Assembly (NCBI RefSeq): GCF_032854445.1 | Contig: NC_088304.1 | Coordinates: 6,585,704-6,649,703 of the forward strand | Direction: 5' to 3' | Length of the DNA stretch: 64,000 nucleotides | Source of the DNA: Liolophura sinensis | Taxonomy: Eukaryota; Mollusca; Polyplacophora; Chitonida; Chitonidae | The notes under the pieces: generated by a model | The model's input: the letters and a program-made list of their open reading frames with translations, nothing else | What the model was told of the DNA's origin: nothing | The model's database searches: none | Position numbers and translations under genes: made by a program | Shown here: positions 24,501 through 39,500 of the stretch, piece after piece | Numbering within the stretch: position 1 is the stretch's first letter | Layout of the letters: each line of letters opens with the position of its first letter

Positions 24501-27500
24501 TCGCCAGTAATACCACGAACACCACCGTCAGGATCAGAATTTTAGTGTCAGCTTCAATGCAAAAATACAGACATTTTCTCTTGCAAATTCCTAATGTCAG
24601 TTTAATGTTTATTTATCAGACTCACAATGCAAAACAAAGGAAAAATAAAAGCATTATCTGCCAGCTTTAGGGATTACAAACAATATTTGTTTGTATTGTT
24701 ACGAACGACTTGTGCTAGAGAAGTGCAATTTGTAAACCATGTCCGCCTTTACTCCCACCCCCTAATGCCTGCATGGAAATCCGATACGCGATGGCATTTT
24801 ATTTGGAATAATAATTTATTTATTTCCTTGGTGTTTTTACGCTGTACTCAAGAATACTTCACTCATGCGACGGGGGTCAGCATTATCATGGGAGAAACCG
24901 GGGAAACCATGATCGGTGAGGAAGCCAGCATCAGCTGGAGTCAAATTCGACCGCATTGGTGAGAGGCTTCTGAGTTGTTGTGTAGCTCTAACACGTGAAC
25001 CGCACGGCCACGGAGACCATTACCCCCATCCCAACTATACCATCTAAGCTCAGACCGAGTTAAGGCCTTGAAAATATAACCATGTTGGAATGTCAGAATT
25101 TAACACAATGTTACTGATGTGCACTGCCCATTGAATTTTCAAAAGCGCAAAGATTTTTTAAACTTTTAAAAATTTGTTTAAATATTTGATGATTAAGTAG
25201 GTAGGCAATATTGCGGCTATATTACTCAGCGTACGAAACTGAGCTGACTCTCCATGACCCTTAGCAAATGCTTTGCTGTAGACGATCACGTGAAATCTGG
25301 TTTTCTCCATGCCACGTTCTTGGCCCAGGACTAGTGGATTACGGATTTATCTGAGATGAAACCAACCTTCCGGTTCAATGCAGAGTTCCCCAGTAAATCC
25401 ACACTCCGGGGTGTCACGTGGTACAGAGCCATCCTCAGTCCGCCAGATAATGTCCTCTTTGATTTCCATCCGCTGAAATATAAAACACTGATAGTACGTA
25501 CGAGTTTTTCCATTGTGATTGTAAGCGTTGCATGAAGTACCGACATTCATAGAAATATCGAAATAACTTAATGCATTTCCGGCTCAATATAGAAACGCCT
25601 TTTTATATATAACGAGCACAACTCGTGTTTTATTATGTTCTGTTGGGGGCCTCCGTGGCCGAGGGTGTTAGAACGCCAGCGCGGCGTAATGACCCAGAAT
25701 CTTCCCGCCCAATGTGGTTGCTGTGGGTTCAAGTCCAGCTCATGGTCAGCAACCTGCAGATTCACCCGAAATTTGCCCGGTTTCCTCCCAACCTAATGCT
25801 GGCCGCCGTCGCATAAGTGAAATATTTCTGAGTACGGCGTAAAACGCCAATCAAATAAATAAATGTTATGTTCTTTGTTTATTTTACCGGTTGCAACACG
25901 TGTATTTTATTGATTCGTTATTTAACATAGCGGCCCAAACCCGTGCTCTATTTTGTACCCTATTTTCACATATTTTGTACCTGTGCTTACTTTTTCGGTT
26001 GCATCCTGGAGACACTAACACAACACACCTGTGGAAGGAATTGCACAAGAGCGCCATGTTTGTTTTAAATAACAATTTAAAACAAAACAGGAGAGGTCCA
26101 CGAAGATATTTGCATGCACATGTGCCAGAAACAACCGTTCTGCGTCAGGTCTGGGAACATGCACCGCTTTTCGTAACCTTTGCTTGAAGGAAAATGTTAA
26201 TCAAACTTATAAGCTGTGGTCATACCATACATCGAGCAAAACCTGTAAACATCTTTATTTTAAGAACCATCGGCCGGATCTTTTTAAAATTTCATGTGCT
26301 TGTAGAACTATACCAGTGACCAGTGAAATTTTGAAAAGGACATTTCAACTCTAGAAGCTTGACATTAGTCACTAGGATGGCCATGGACAACCTTAGAATC
26401 GTAAGGAAACACGTGACGTCAATGGTGGCTACAGTCCAAAGTTAATGCTTCCGGGTTAGGAATCCCTAATGTATTCCCATGCTATTTTTAGATATATTTT
26501 CTTTTGCTCCTCTGGGGTAGCCTTTTCGATTTTTCTGCTTGTTAAGTGGTATCATTTTGTAGCAGAGGCTTCAAAGTTTCATTCTAGCTATAAATTGTGT
26601 GTTTTCAGAGAATAGTGGGGGATGCTCTCTAGGCAAAATCTGTTTCACCGGCCTCTGTCTGGTGTGAGTTTGACCCCCATCAGCTGTTTGTCGATTCTGT
26701 GAAAAGTTTCGACTGTCAACCCTATCAGGAATTTTACGAAAATTGTGTCAGGGGATGAGGATTATCAGGCCCGGAGCGTTTGGGGCTTGTAGATTCAGGG
26801 ACAGTGCTGTGAGACCAAACGGTAACATTGTAAGTAAATGGTAAGTAAAATTAATTGTGGATTTTGGTAGGCCTGGTGTCGGCTCTGAGCACATGCAAAC
26901 TTCACACACGTCAGGTCGAATCACGTAACTCTGTTGCTAAGTTTAAACTGACTGGACATTCCCAATCACCTCTCTCTTTGGTGAAATGGCTTTCAGGGAC
27001 CTTGTCGATTTCAGTCGACTCGAGTAGCAACTGAATTTAGTGATTGTAGCATGTTGATTGAAATATGTATTATGCCTATGCTTCAACTAGGTCTGTATTG
27101 AGTGCAGCCTGATAATCTCGATTATTCATAGAAAACAAAGTAATATGAAGTGAGAACTTCTTCCTGATAAAAGAAAAACAAATTTCTGCAGCTTACATCT
27201 TTGACTTACTGCAGATAGCACGCGGGAAAAGAACGAGTTCTCCGTGACATGAATGCAGAACTGTAGATCTACGCTCTGAAAATTAAGCGTGTGTGATTAC
27301 CTGTCCAGGTGGGTTACTGAGGATGGCCTCTGCCCACAGAACAAATTTATTACCGTCAGGCTTCACGTAATACAGAGAACAGGTGGGCTGTCGGTCACCA
27401 TTCTCGTCAAAAGCCACTAACCCAGAAACACCTGTAAATAGAGAAATTTACACATAAAGCCGTCTCCATGAAGTGAGATCATCGAGTTGAACTGTTGAAT

Positions 27501-30500
27501 TCGACTCGTCAAATGAAAATGGGATATTTACTATTCCATGCGACTGTTACACTTGACAAATCGTGTTATCTGAACGCGGATTAGGAAATAGAATTGTCCT
27601 ATTTTCTAGTCTTGTAACTATTAAAAGAAGAACACAACACCAAGGGTTTTTTTCCAATCAAACTAATACAACAAAGCGTCCAATCTATGTTGCCATTTCT
27701 GACTTGAGTCACAAGGAGCTCGGGGTATTGCGATGATATAACCCATTAGTCAAAATCTACTACTATCGCATTCCAACTTGTAACTTGCGTCAGAAAAGAC
27801 TTGTGAATCGGTCCTACAATGTATCTACATGGTTTTCTAAATAAGTATGTATATATGAAAAAAAAAGTTGTCATCTAGTTAACTTGGGGATTCCCCAGGC
27901 AACTGTACTTGTCTGCATACTACATATGTCTCATCATTCCGGCTGTACGTGAGAAGGTCTGCAGCAACCTGCGGATGGCCGTGAGTTTCTCCCAGGCTCT
28001 GCCTTGTTTCCTCCCACCAGAATGCTAGCCGCCGTTGTATAAGCGAAATATTCTTGACTACGGCGTGAAACACCAATCAAAAAGTAAATAAATAAATTAT
28101 CTCATCATTGATAAGCCACAGCAAAATTTAATTTTAGCTCTATATAAATAACAATCTCGTTACCATGGACACATTTGAACTTATGATTACAAATATAAGC
28201 TAGAAACAAATATAAATAACAAAACATTTTAACTCAGCCATATATATTTACTTTCAAACCCAAAACCAAAACTTTCCTAATTTTTTATGTACACATGTAA
28301 ATCTCAGTATGTTTATTCTGTTAACACTTTATACAGATGGCGTCCTGGAACCTTACCTTTGAAGACCATTTTCTTAGCCGTCTCCACAAATAGCGTTCCG
28401 TTCCTAGGGTCCTGTCCCGCCTCTAGTGTCTTGTTCAGCGTCAGCGCGTACAGGTACGTCGAGTCGTGCAGAAACGTGGCGTAATTTGACGTCACCTGAC
28501 AAGGTAATCGAGGTTTAATGATGGGTATGGTTTTTCTACTTACAGCTTGTAAGCAGATTAGTGAATTTGGTAATATCCAAGGTACATAATAAAAATGGCC
28601 TGTAAAACTCGTAAATGAAGAAATTCAAACCACCCGAAGCAACCACGGACATTCCATGCTATTTTGAGGGGGGGGGGGGGAGGGGGATATACTGTTGTTT
28701 ATACAAGGCTGTCTGTGCGTCCTGTGTGAGATGGGACAAGTACACCGTATGACATGGTTCATGTGTTCAGAAGTTTGAATCATCTCTTCCTGATAGTCTG
28801 TAATTTTTTGACTCATTAACCTGATCTTTACATTGAGCTTTTCTGCTATACTTCACATACCCGGTTACAGGATGTTTCTAAGTTTACCTGGATGTCAGTA
28901 AACACTGGGGCATGGACGTGTTAATATCTGTCTGAACTGACTGTGGTGTTAACGTCTTCTCCAAGAATTTTTCACTCATATGAGAGCGGTTAGGTTTATG
29001 GGTGCGAGGGAACTGGCGTAAACCACCGACCTTAGACAGGTACTTAACAAATTTTCTGACTTAAAGCCGCAGCTGAAACAGTGAAAGATGGATTGGAACA
29101 CGCAACCTCATCGATCTAGGGCTCTAGTGCAATTAAGCTGACCCAGCTAGGAACCTGTATGCATCTGGAAGTGAAATCTATTTACGAAGAGGCGGTTTTA
29201 CGATGAACGCTTATTGCATTCGCCCTAGCAGCTTGGCACCAGCTTAACCATTGCTAACACCTTAAGATGAGCAGCGAGAAATATGGTCGAATTGTTGCAA
29301 AAAGCTCTTCTAAGGATTTGTACTTGGCCACTAAAAGCGAGAGTTAGGGGAGAATAGATGTCAAATATCTCCAAATTACCTTATTTTCCGCTGTCATGTT
29401 GTAGTTCCAGTATTCTGCCATTTTAATCACGTGGGCGTCTTTGAAAGCTTCAACTTCCTCTTCATCCAGCGAAAATAACGAAAACTGTTCAAAATGTCAA
29501 CAATAACTTAAGGTGTAAGGATCAGCAAAATATATACACATAGAAATGTTTCGACTTTTAATTATATGGAATACCATAAAAATTTTGTATGATTTTTGGA
29601 AGTATCTGACCAAACGCTGAGTTTTCTTCTGGGTGTTTTTGGTATCACTGAAATATTCGTGAAAAACAATAAAATATGTACATAAAGCAAATACTACACC
29701 GATTTCAGAGAGAGACTATTCCACCTGCATGTTAAAGGATAAAAAAATTCTCGCCGATACTGCAGTGGTAACATTTCATCTTTATTACTTTTATAATTCT
29801 TCATGAGTTGCTTTACGTCCTACCTGCAAGACGGCTCGGCTAGCTTCGAGCAGAATATCTTTATTTGGATTCGAGTTATCTGTCCATGGTTCTATCGGCA
29901 AGTCCAGGGGGCGGTAGGGCGGGAAAATATACACATAATCTGGGGTCGTTAGGTTTGCTTGATGGAGTTTTACCAAGAAGAATTCTTTTTCTGCTGCACT
30001 TCCGCAGAAAACAACAACTGAAACAGTTGAATGGTCCGATTAATATCACATATGGGTGCATTTTTATACATCGTGACTTCCGGATCAAAAGCATAACTTA
30101 AATAAATGCAATACCGGCACGGAAGCATTAGTCGTTTTCTTTGCTCGATGTGGAGAGTCTCCGGTTTCTTAATTTTTAGCCTATAGGGGAAACATAAGAA
30201 ATAAGGATAAACCTAAAAAAAACACGTGTCGTTATGTTATCTTGCACTTTTACAAGAGAAATCAGGAAAAATACCAAAGTATCCAATGTCTCAAATGTGA
30301 AACTGTCAAGCACGCTGATCCTCTGTTATATCAATGAGTGTCTCCAGAAACTTTCACAAACGACAAATGCCGTTTTCCACACTTACTTCTGCTTTTGTAC
30401 AGGATAGTATTCAGAATGTCGTCCATGGTTTCCTCTTTGATATCGCTGAAGGGTTCCGGGAAGGTGATCCAGGCTGGTATGATGACCTCCATGCGGGATA

Positions 30501-33500
30501 GATGAGAGAAGATGGACTGGGAGGAGTAGCTACACAGCCCTGTCTCCCTAGAGATAATCATCACCCGTTTCCACTTGTAGTACTGAGCCAGTTCCGTCAT
30601 CACATTCCCTGCCTTGTTGAAGGGTGGTACCAAGCGGATCAATGTTTTGTAGATGGACTTGTCCTGCAGAGCGGGATCTGTGGCCGCTTGGCTAAGGACC
30701 GGCAAGTTCCAGTAAGCCATGAGATAGCCGGTCTGGGAGAGAACTAGGCAAATTGGCAAAGAAGAAGAGTTTAAGAGCTGGCAAAATGCAAAGTATTACG
30801 TTACATTTAGTATACTGAATGATGCAAAAGAGGTAAAACCAGAGAAGCGACGACAGTGTGATAGTTGGCAAATGGTCACTCGTAACTGGTGAAATACGGC
30901 CATGTGTCAATTTAGTTCAGTTAAGGTTTTATTCTAACTGTTCATGTAAATGGTTCAGTGGTACATTTAGCGAACTACAAGCCAACTAAACCCATGACTT
31001 GAACAAAAGAACTGCAGTAATGTTGCTTGCATTTTATTAGACGTCACTGGTCTAGAGTTACTCAAAAGCTGTGCTGTCATCGCATTCAACATACAATAAC
31101 ATCAAAACCATGGAAGAGGGCCAAGCACTGAGGATGCTTAGTCCTCCAGCAGAAAGAATCCTCTTCCTCTGTTCCAAATCTCCCTGACCATTATATGTGG
31201 GGAAGTCTGTCGGGTACTAGTTCAGATGGCTTCATGTCCCATACTTTCCTCATCTTTATATATCAGGAAGTCTGTGGGGTACTAGTTGAGTTAGATCCCT
31301 GCCCCTAACATCCCTCAGGGAGTCTGTCGGGTACAAATTGAGGTGGTTCTCTGCCCCAATCCTTCATCATCGCTATTTCAGGACGTCTGTGGAGGTACTT
31401 GTTGAGATGGTTCCCTGTCCCAAGTCTCCCTCTTCGCTATCTATCAGGCAGACTCTCGGCTGCTCGTTGAGATGGCTCCCCGCCCCAATCCTCCATCATC
31501 GCTGTCAGAACGTCTGTCGGGGACAAGTTGAGATGGCTCCCTGTCCCATACCTCCCTCATCGCTATATGTCAGGAAGACTGTCGGTGACCAGTTGAAATA
31601 GCTCCCTGTCCCGTACCTCCCCCATCACTGTATGTCAGGAAGTCTGTCGGGGACTGTCGGTGACCAGTTGAGATGGCTCCCTGTCCAATACCTCCTTCAT
31701 CGCTATATGTCAGGAAGTCTGTCGGAGACTAGTTGAGATGGCTCCCTGTCCAATACCTCCTTCATCGCTATGTCATGACGTCTGTCGGGGACTAGTTGAG
31801 ATGGCTCCCTGTCCCATACCTCCCTCATCGCTATATGTCAGGAAGACTGTCGGTGACCAGTTGAGATGGCTCCCTGTCCCGTACCTACCCCATCATTGTA
31901 TGTCAGGAAGTCTGTCGGGGACTGTCGGTGACCAGTTGAGATGGCTCCCTGTCCAATACTTCCATCATCGCTATGTGTCAGGACGTCTGTTGGGGACCAG
32001 TTGAGATGGCTCCCTGTCCCGTACTTCCCTCATCGCTATACGTCAAGAAATCTGTCGGTGACTAGTTGAGATGGCTCCCTGTCCCATACCACCCTCATCG
32101 CTATGTGTCGGGAAGTCTGTCGGGGACTAGTTGAGATGGCTCCCTGCCCCCAACCTCCTTCATCGCTATATGTCTATACGGCATATTGGTCCAAGTGAAA
32201 TAAATAGAACTTGTAACTAATCAATTAAGAAGGCAAGGAGTCTCAGTTAGATATTCAAATTCCCACACTAAAGAAGAAATTTTAAAATGTATATGTAGAT
32301 TAGCATTAACACCAAAAATGTCACCGAAATGTGCTCGTGTTCAGCCTGCACTAAATTTCATCCAGTTCTGTAAAAAAAAATTCTGTAAAGCTTCTGACTG
32401 ACAGAAAGACAGGCGTAACAGAAAGACAGACATAACAGACTAACAGAGAAATAAATGGAGACAAAAGTAGTGAGGCTAATGGCATACCCACGGAAGAGCC
32501 AACCCCAATAAAGCCGTCCACCCCGGGGTTCTCATACAGCTCCATGGCATACCCCATCGACAGACGGCGGTCAAACTTGTCATCTCTGTAGATGATTCTG
32601 AAACGGAGAAGAAATGCGCAAATAAAGGGAAAGTCACGTGCGACTTCAGATCATTAAGGAAACACTTGGTATTGTCATTACGGGTTGTGGCTTTACGTCA
32701 GGAGATTTGTGAAGAATCGTTCGAAGGGCGTTCGTTCGGGTTTGCTCCAACTGTAAACCTGGCCTAGGTCATGTAAGCGAAAAATCTTAAATACGGTGCT
32801 AAATAGCTATCAAATAGTAAATAAATAAAGTAAAAAAATGGATTTTTCCACGTCGAGAGGAAATTAGCTGTCCTCAAAGTCTTGAACAGGACCCTCCTAT
32901 GTTAGTCGCGGTGGGTTTGCAAGGCGAACGCGCAGAAATACTCGCTGTTGATTGTTAAACAATCATTAAGTTTTACCAAAAAAAAAACACATTTGTATTC
33001 TATTTATTTATTTCAATGAATTATACGCCGTACTCTTATTTCAAGATAGCAGAGCCTGTATGTATGAGCCTGGTTGATGAATCATTGTGGAGGAAAATAC
33101 CACCATGTTTAGGCACCGAACGTGGTGTATATTCACAACCACATTCACGCGTGAATTTGAGATCGAGACCTCACAGTTAAAAGAGATCTTACAAGAGAAA
33201 GTTCTAAACTATCTATACAGATCTCCTGTTAAGTAACAGTGTGTCGAGATACCATCCTGTTTTGCCATTTTTAAGCGCTTAATGTTCTCATTTATAAAGC
33301 TATTATTTCAGAGTATTGATCTGAAAGCGCTGAATTATAACGGCTTTACAGGACATGTGCATGTAAGATAAAATTGCAGTGATTTACCGGCACAATCCGC
33401 TCCAGCAGATAGCCCGCCTGTCAGTTGTCTTTATATTGTCACGAAATATCAGAATTTCACCCACAGAAAGAAATACACTGTACTGATTAATATTCCTTAA

Positions 33501-36500
33501 TATCACATTAGCTGTTATATTTGCAGTTCAAATCTGTCAGTGTTGTTGTAAAATGTGAAAAGAATAAGGAAACGGATCGTTCTCGTTTGTTTGGATACCT
33601 TTATTCCCATTGCACTGCTTATCAATATTTGTAGTGTTTAAAAACAAGATGAAACATCTTTTTCATATTAGGTGAGGATCTATGCTCTGACGTACAAACT
33701 TTAGCACACAAATTATATTGTTTAGATCTTTCCTGTTTTAAAATTTCATTAAAAATTTAACATGACGAATTCGTGGCGAGCTGTTATACACTATAGCATG
33801 ACATGGACAATATTAATATTTGACACTTTACTTCACAATGTATGATGTAGCAAAGAAATCTGAATCTATGCGTCGAAACAGAAATTCGTATACCACTGGC
33901 CAACCAAAATGAACCTTCCGGGTCAATGATCCCAAGGCAAATTCCCGAATCGACGTTTATCACAAATCACCGTGGAACTAAGAACGTATGTAACTGTGTA
34001 TGCTTGAGTATTCACGTCGTACCTAAAAAAATTTCAGTCATATGACGACGAGGTGTCATTAGGCGTGCGTACATATACTGTGTCTGCTTACGGCAGAGCG
34101 AGTCCATGCCGGCAAAGTGGTGCCGTCACTGAAGTATCATGCCGAAGACACCAGACGTGACATCCCACCCAATCACATTATACTGACACCTGGTTAACCA
34201 GTCATGTTCCCTTGCTCCAATCTCTCAGAGCGCAAGGCAAAGCGGCAGCAAGTGCCGTTTGTGAAGTCTTTGGTATAACCCGACCCGGGTTTGATCCCAG
34301 ATCTCTCGACTTCGAGGCGGACGCTCAGAACTACAAAGTACATGTATATGAAGTACGAAATTAGGACAGAATCATTTCACAAAATCATTTTTTGTTACTT
34401 AAGCCAAAATGTTGACAAACTTCAGTATGAGGCATACTTAACGTCTCGAGACCAATGTATCCGTGACACGTTAATCGCGTGGAGTAATGTACAGATTGTC
34501 ACCAATTTGTTCTCTTAACATAATGCTGCCCGATGTCGTATGACTAAAATATTCTTAAGTATGGCATGAAACGCCAACCAAATAAATAAATAATTCAATA
34601 TTTTTTTAACATCACTGGTTAAGTGCTTCCAATTTCATCACACAGGCCCTAAGTTTATTTTGCATTACTAAGACCCAGTAATTGCTCTCTATATACGACA
34701 CACTGGCACAATCTTCAGTAATCTGTCGCGGAGAATCCGATATTTGACGGCGTGTCCAATTTATTGTTTGGAGCGAGACGCTTTGGTAGCCAATATTGGT
34801 TTATAGACGACAATAGACTCGTCCACTTTGGCGGCGCCATCACTCCTTTGTGGACTCAAGGTACCACATCGATCTGAGATTGTCCTGGTAATTTACCTGC
34901 CATTTTCCTATCCGCGTAATCCAAACATACCTGTAATATAAACACAACTGTAGTGTTTTCACACCAAAAGCCTCGGATGGATATCATTGATTGATTTTTT
35001 CCAACAGCCATATAACGGAGGTATAAAGAAGGAAGTAGGCCAGCTTGCTTTGACAGTTCATGTAAGTAAGCACTGAATCATATGTATTGTCTGAGTGACT
35101 TAACCTGAATGGGAGATATGTGGTGTATAACTCCCTGTATACACTGGTGCACTACGGCGACTTCTTCAGAGAAGTGTGACTCCCTGTACACACTGGTACA
35201 CTATGGCGACTTCTTCAGAGAAGTGTAACTCCCTGTACACACTGGTGCACTACGGAGACTTCTTCAGAGAAGTGTAACTCCCTGTACACATGGTGCACTA
35301 CGGAGACTTCTTCAGAGAAGTGTAACTCCCTGTACACACTGGTGCACTACGGTGAATTCTTCAGAGAAGTTTAACTCCCTGTACACATGGTGCACTACGG
35401 AGACTTCTTCAGAGAAGTGTAACTTCCTGTGCACACTGGTGCACTACGGAGTCTTCTTCAGAGAAGTGTAACTCCCTGTACACATGGTGCAGTACGGAGT
35501 CTTCTTCAGAGAACCTGGATAATAATCAAAGTAACGGACTTTCCTCTACATTAACTGCTTATATAGAAGCTGCCTAGCCGGTATAATGGTTACACTATAT
35601 GTCTAGACGTTATAGTAATCCTGTGTATTTTTAGTTACACAACCATTTTGATATGTGTACTCCAGAATGCATGACCTTGTCATGAACATAATCTGTTGTA
35701 TTTACATCTACATTTACGTCACTCTGTTATTGCGTCACCATGGCTATAACACAGAAAATTATTTCCGTTGTCATAATACAATGTGACTTAAAATTAACAT
35801 TAGAAAAAACAAATACCGCAAAAAATGATGTCAAATCAGTCGAGAGATATGCAGTAACGCTGGCACTCATTTCCCCTATAGTAATTTACTAAGCTTTAAT
35901 CTATTGGACACATGTATAGATAAACATTTGCACAACGCCATGGCTACTCCTAAAAAGCACCCATTAAGGCTAATGTGTTGTCTTTTCAATGTGAGTCATT
36001 ATAGAAATGTATCTCACAGAAGCTTCCACAAAGTGATAACACCACATATACACCTTCATTCTTTTGCAGCATGACTAATGCACTCTAAGGCTGGTCAAAG
36101 AAAAGCATGCTAAATGTTGCAATACATATACTCCCACGTGCTGGAATCACATACTCGTGGGTTTCCCCTGGCTTGGTTAAAACACACAAACATGTTTTAA
36201 AAAATCCTATCTTCCAACACGAGTGAAGTCTGGATGAGTGAATGCTTGGGGTTCAACATCGTACTTAACAAACAGCAGTGAAGACATGCTTTATATTATT
36301 GCAGAATCAATATCAATACGTGTATTTATTTATTTGATTGACATTTAGCACTATACTCAAGGGCGTATCCCATACACAATAGCATCCAGATGTCTGGGTG
36401 GAAAAAACCTCCCAGAGAAGCCAGTGCCCTGCATCAGGTACCTGAAAGACCCAAAGCCGCGACACAGTATGTGATTCCAGCACATGGTGCGTGCATGTAT

Positions 36501-39500
36501 TGCAACATTTAGCATGTTGTCACAAAGGGATGAGATTTAGAACAATACAAAGTTAACCTTGAACAAAAAGCTGACCTATCCATGATTTCATCGCATGGTT
36601 CCAAATCTATTGTCATCCATGAAGATATACTTTTAAAGTGAAAAATATAACGTAATATAAATATATTAAAGGAAATCCCCAAAAACTTCATTTTCACACC
36701 AAACTGTGGTTGACAGTATAAGGCTTGTTCTTATAAGTATGGCTCATACGACTACAATCGACTCCTTCTGAAATCAAAGGGGGGTTGTAATGAGATCTGG
36801 CCCATATTTTCTTAATCTGTGGCATTTTTAGGCCGTGTATGTAACTTTAAAGTATCCTGCATTGTGTTATTGCAGTCGCAAGCCACACTTGGGCATGGAA
36901 TAATCGCGATATTGGCTGTAAAGTATAGCGATTGTCTCCTGTTCCCAAAGTTGTACACAAAGCGATGCCTGTCGCGAATGTATCGCTGTGACAAGGTCAA
37001 CGGTGGCTCGATCATAGTGGAGTAAATTTTCTGATGTTTGATCATCAATTTCAGCCGTTTTTCTTCCATTTTCTTACACTTAAAGTAATCGGAATCGATT
37101 CAAGCTACATCATGCCATCCATCCGCAGTTTGGATGGAGCAGCCCTGGGAATCTACATCAACCTAGAAAAAAATCGGTATCTTGAACAGTTTAAAAAGTG
37201 TAATTATTACTTGATAAAGACATTCGTGTATGACCATTACACCACATAAATGTGATTCGATTGGACAATGTCAAGACCATTTTCCAAAACAACCTAGAAC
37301 ACTTGTCCCCAAAGGTTACATGTAAGGTACAGTACACAGATATAGTAGCAGTCAACAAACCATAAAAGATTTTGAATTGGCGTCTATCCTCTTTGGACGA
37401 CAAAACCATAAATGTACATAGCAACTCCTACGGCGATCCTTGAAAACTCTCCACGTCTGCAGAAAATGAGACTCGGCGGAGAGTGGATGGGAACAAGTGC
37501 ATGTGACGAGGCCAGGTAGAAGGTTCACACATCCTCACACACACACATACAGTTGGTCGATAAAGGCTTTGTGTCCGCGTAATTGTCGGGTGTTGACGTC
37601 AACACGTGTAAAAAACAGCAAGAACGATAATATTTACAGATTAAACCAAAAGAGGCTATTGTTTCTCTAAAGCCTTTATTAGTTACACAAAATTTCTATT
37701 TATTAAAATATCTATACTCAAGAACATGGCGGGAGGAAAGCCTGGACAATCCGCATGTTGTTGAGAAGACGCTTTGAACAACGTTGACGTTGTTTAGTGG
37801 GTACAGAATATTGTGTTAAACAGCAAATGCATCCAACTTTATGTAACTACGTTCCAAAAGTGTCTCATTTCTAGATTAATGTAATAACGTATTTATTTGA
37901 TTACTGCTTAACGCCATACTCAAGAATTTTGTGGGTGAAGGAAACCGTAATGCTTGGGCTTTAACGGCATACTGAACAATTTTTCAGTGATATGGCGACA
38001 AAGGAATCCTTAGAGTACATGTAATGTGCCTCCTTGTTGCAGACGGATTTCCACCGCTCTTTTATCTTGTGCTGCTTCACTGAGACGCCCGAGCCATTAT
38101 ACTGATATGGGTCAACCAGTCGCTGCACTATCCCCTTCATGCTAAACGCCAAGTGAGGAAGTTACAACTTCCTCTTTTAAGGGCTTAGGTGTGACTCAAC
38201 CCAGGATTTAGCCTGGATCTACCGTTCCCGAAGCTGACGCTCAACTGTGCTATCGGGGCCGGTAGAACTTCAAGAGTAAACAGATATACTACTATATAAT
38301 ATAAAAGACTACAGTATGGAGAGTTAAATCAGAGAAACGACATGTGATGGCTGGAAAATTGTCAAGCATGTCCAGTGATATCTTATATAGGCTAATACAT
38401 AAGACTGGCCGACACAGTTTTCAATTTGTTTTTCAGGCGATAAAAAACTGTCGTATAACAACGATTTAGCAAGAAGCGACACGCCATGTGACAATTCGCG
38501 TGCACGGCTCTCTTTACACAACCACAATACGAAGAAACAATCATTGAGATATGACATTTCCTCCAGGCAAGCCGCCTTCACACTTGTCTGATTGAGTCCC
38601 ATCATCGATTTAAACACCGAGCAGTTTTGTGATTTATCCATATTTGAGGAAGTCCGTTTAATTACTTCTTTGTTAATACTTTGTGGATTCGATCGTTGTG
38701 TCATTTTTTAGAATTTTAGGAAAAACCGACAACTTGACTTTGCCTTGATTTTGACATAAATATACCGTGAGCTAAGGACTAGAGGCAGCAGGCTCAGGTT
38801 ACTTGTAGCCGTTGGGAATTGTGCTCAGCGTCGTCCGAAGATGTTAGGACGGGCTCATACGAATACGGTCACTCGTAACTTGTAAAATTAGGCCTCTTGC
38901 CAATATGTAGAAAAGGTGCTATTATATCTAATGTAAATTTTAGAACAGTAGCAAAATGAACGCACTCAAAGCACCACTGCCTAGGCAGAATTCGGTACAA
39001 AAATATCTTTACGTCGTACTTCACAATTTTTCAGTCACATGACGACGAGAAGCCACTTAGTGCGAAGAAAGGCGGTCAGAATATATTGACATATGACAAC
39101 CTGGAATTTGACATAGAGAATTAGCGAATTGTGAGGTGTCCAATTTTGCGTTTATCATCCAATGAATGTCCAGGTCAGTTAAAGCCAGACTGATGTTTCC
39201 TCTCAGAAGGATTTTTCCTCTCAGAAGGATTTTTCTTCTCTGACTGATTTGTCCTCTCAGACTGATTTGTCCTCTCAGACTGATTTGTCCTCTCAAATGG
39301 ATTTCAATGAAAGCTGTACTTAGGCATTCCTTGCATGCACAAGTGTTGATCTCTAATTCCCACATTAGCGGCACGACAGGTTGTGATGCAGAAAAATGGA
39401 ATGGCACCCACAAGATTTTCCACTATTGGTTGGAGAAATTATAATTAGGTAGTTCAAGTTCATCAGTCATTTAGCTCGTTAGCTCATGGGATCTCTAAAT

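Noticed and set aside
31338-32004. Two plus-strand frames of 87-88 codons with repeated peptides
   Set aside because: They fall in the minisatellite of intron 2; the peptides repeat with the DNA unit.
36812-37249. Frames of 68-85 codons in intron 1 of gene 2
   Set aside because: They overlap on both strands, without domain or repeat identity; not supported as exons.
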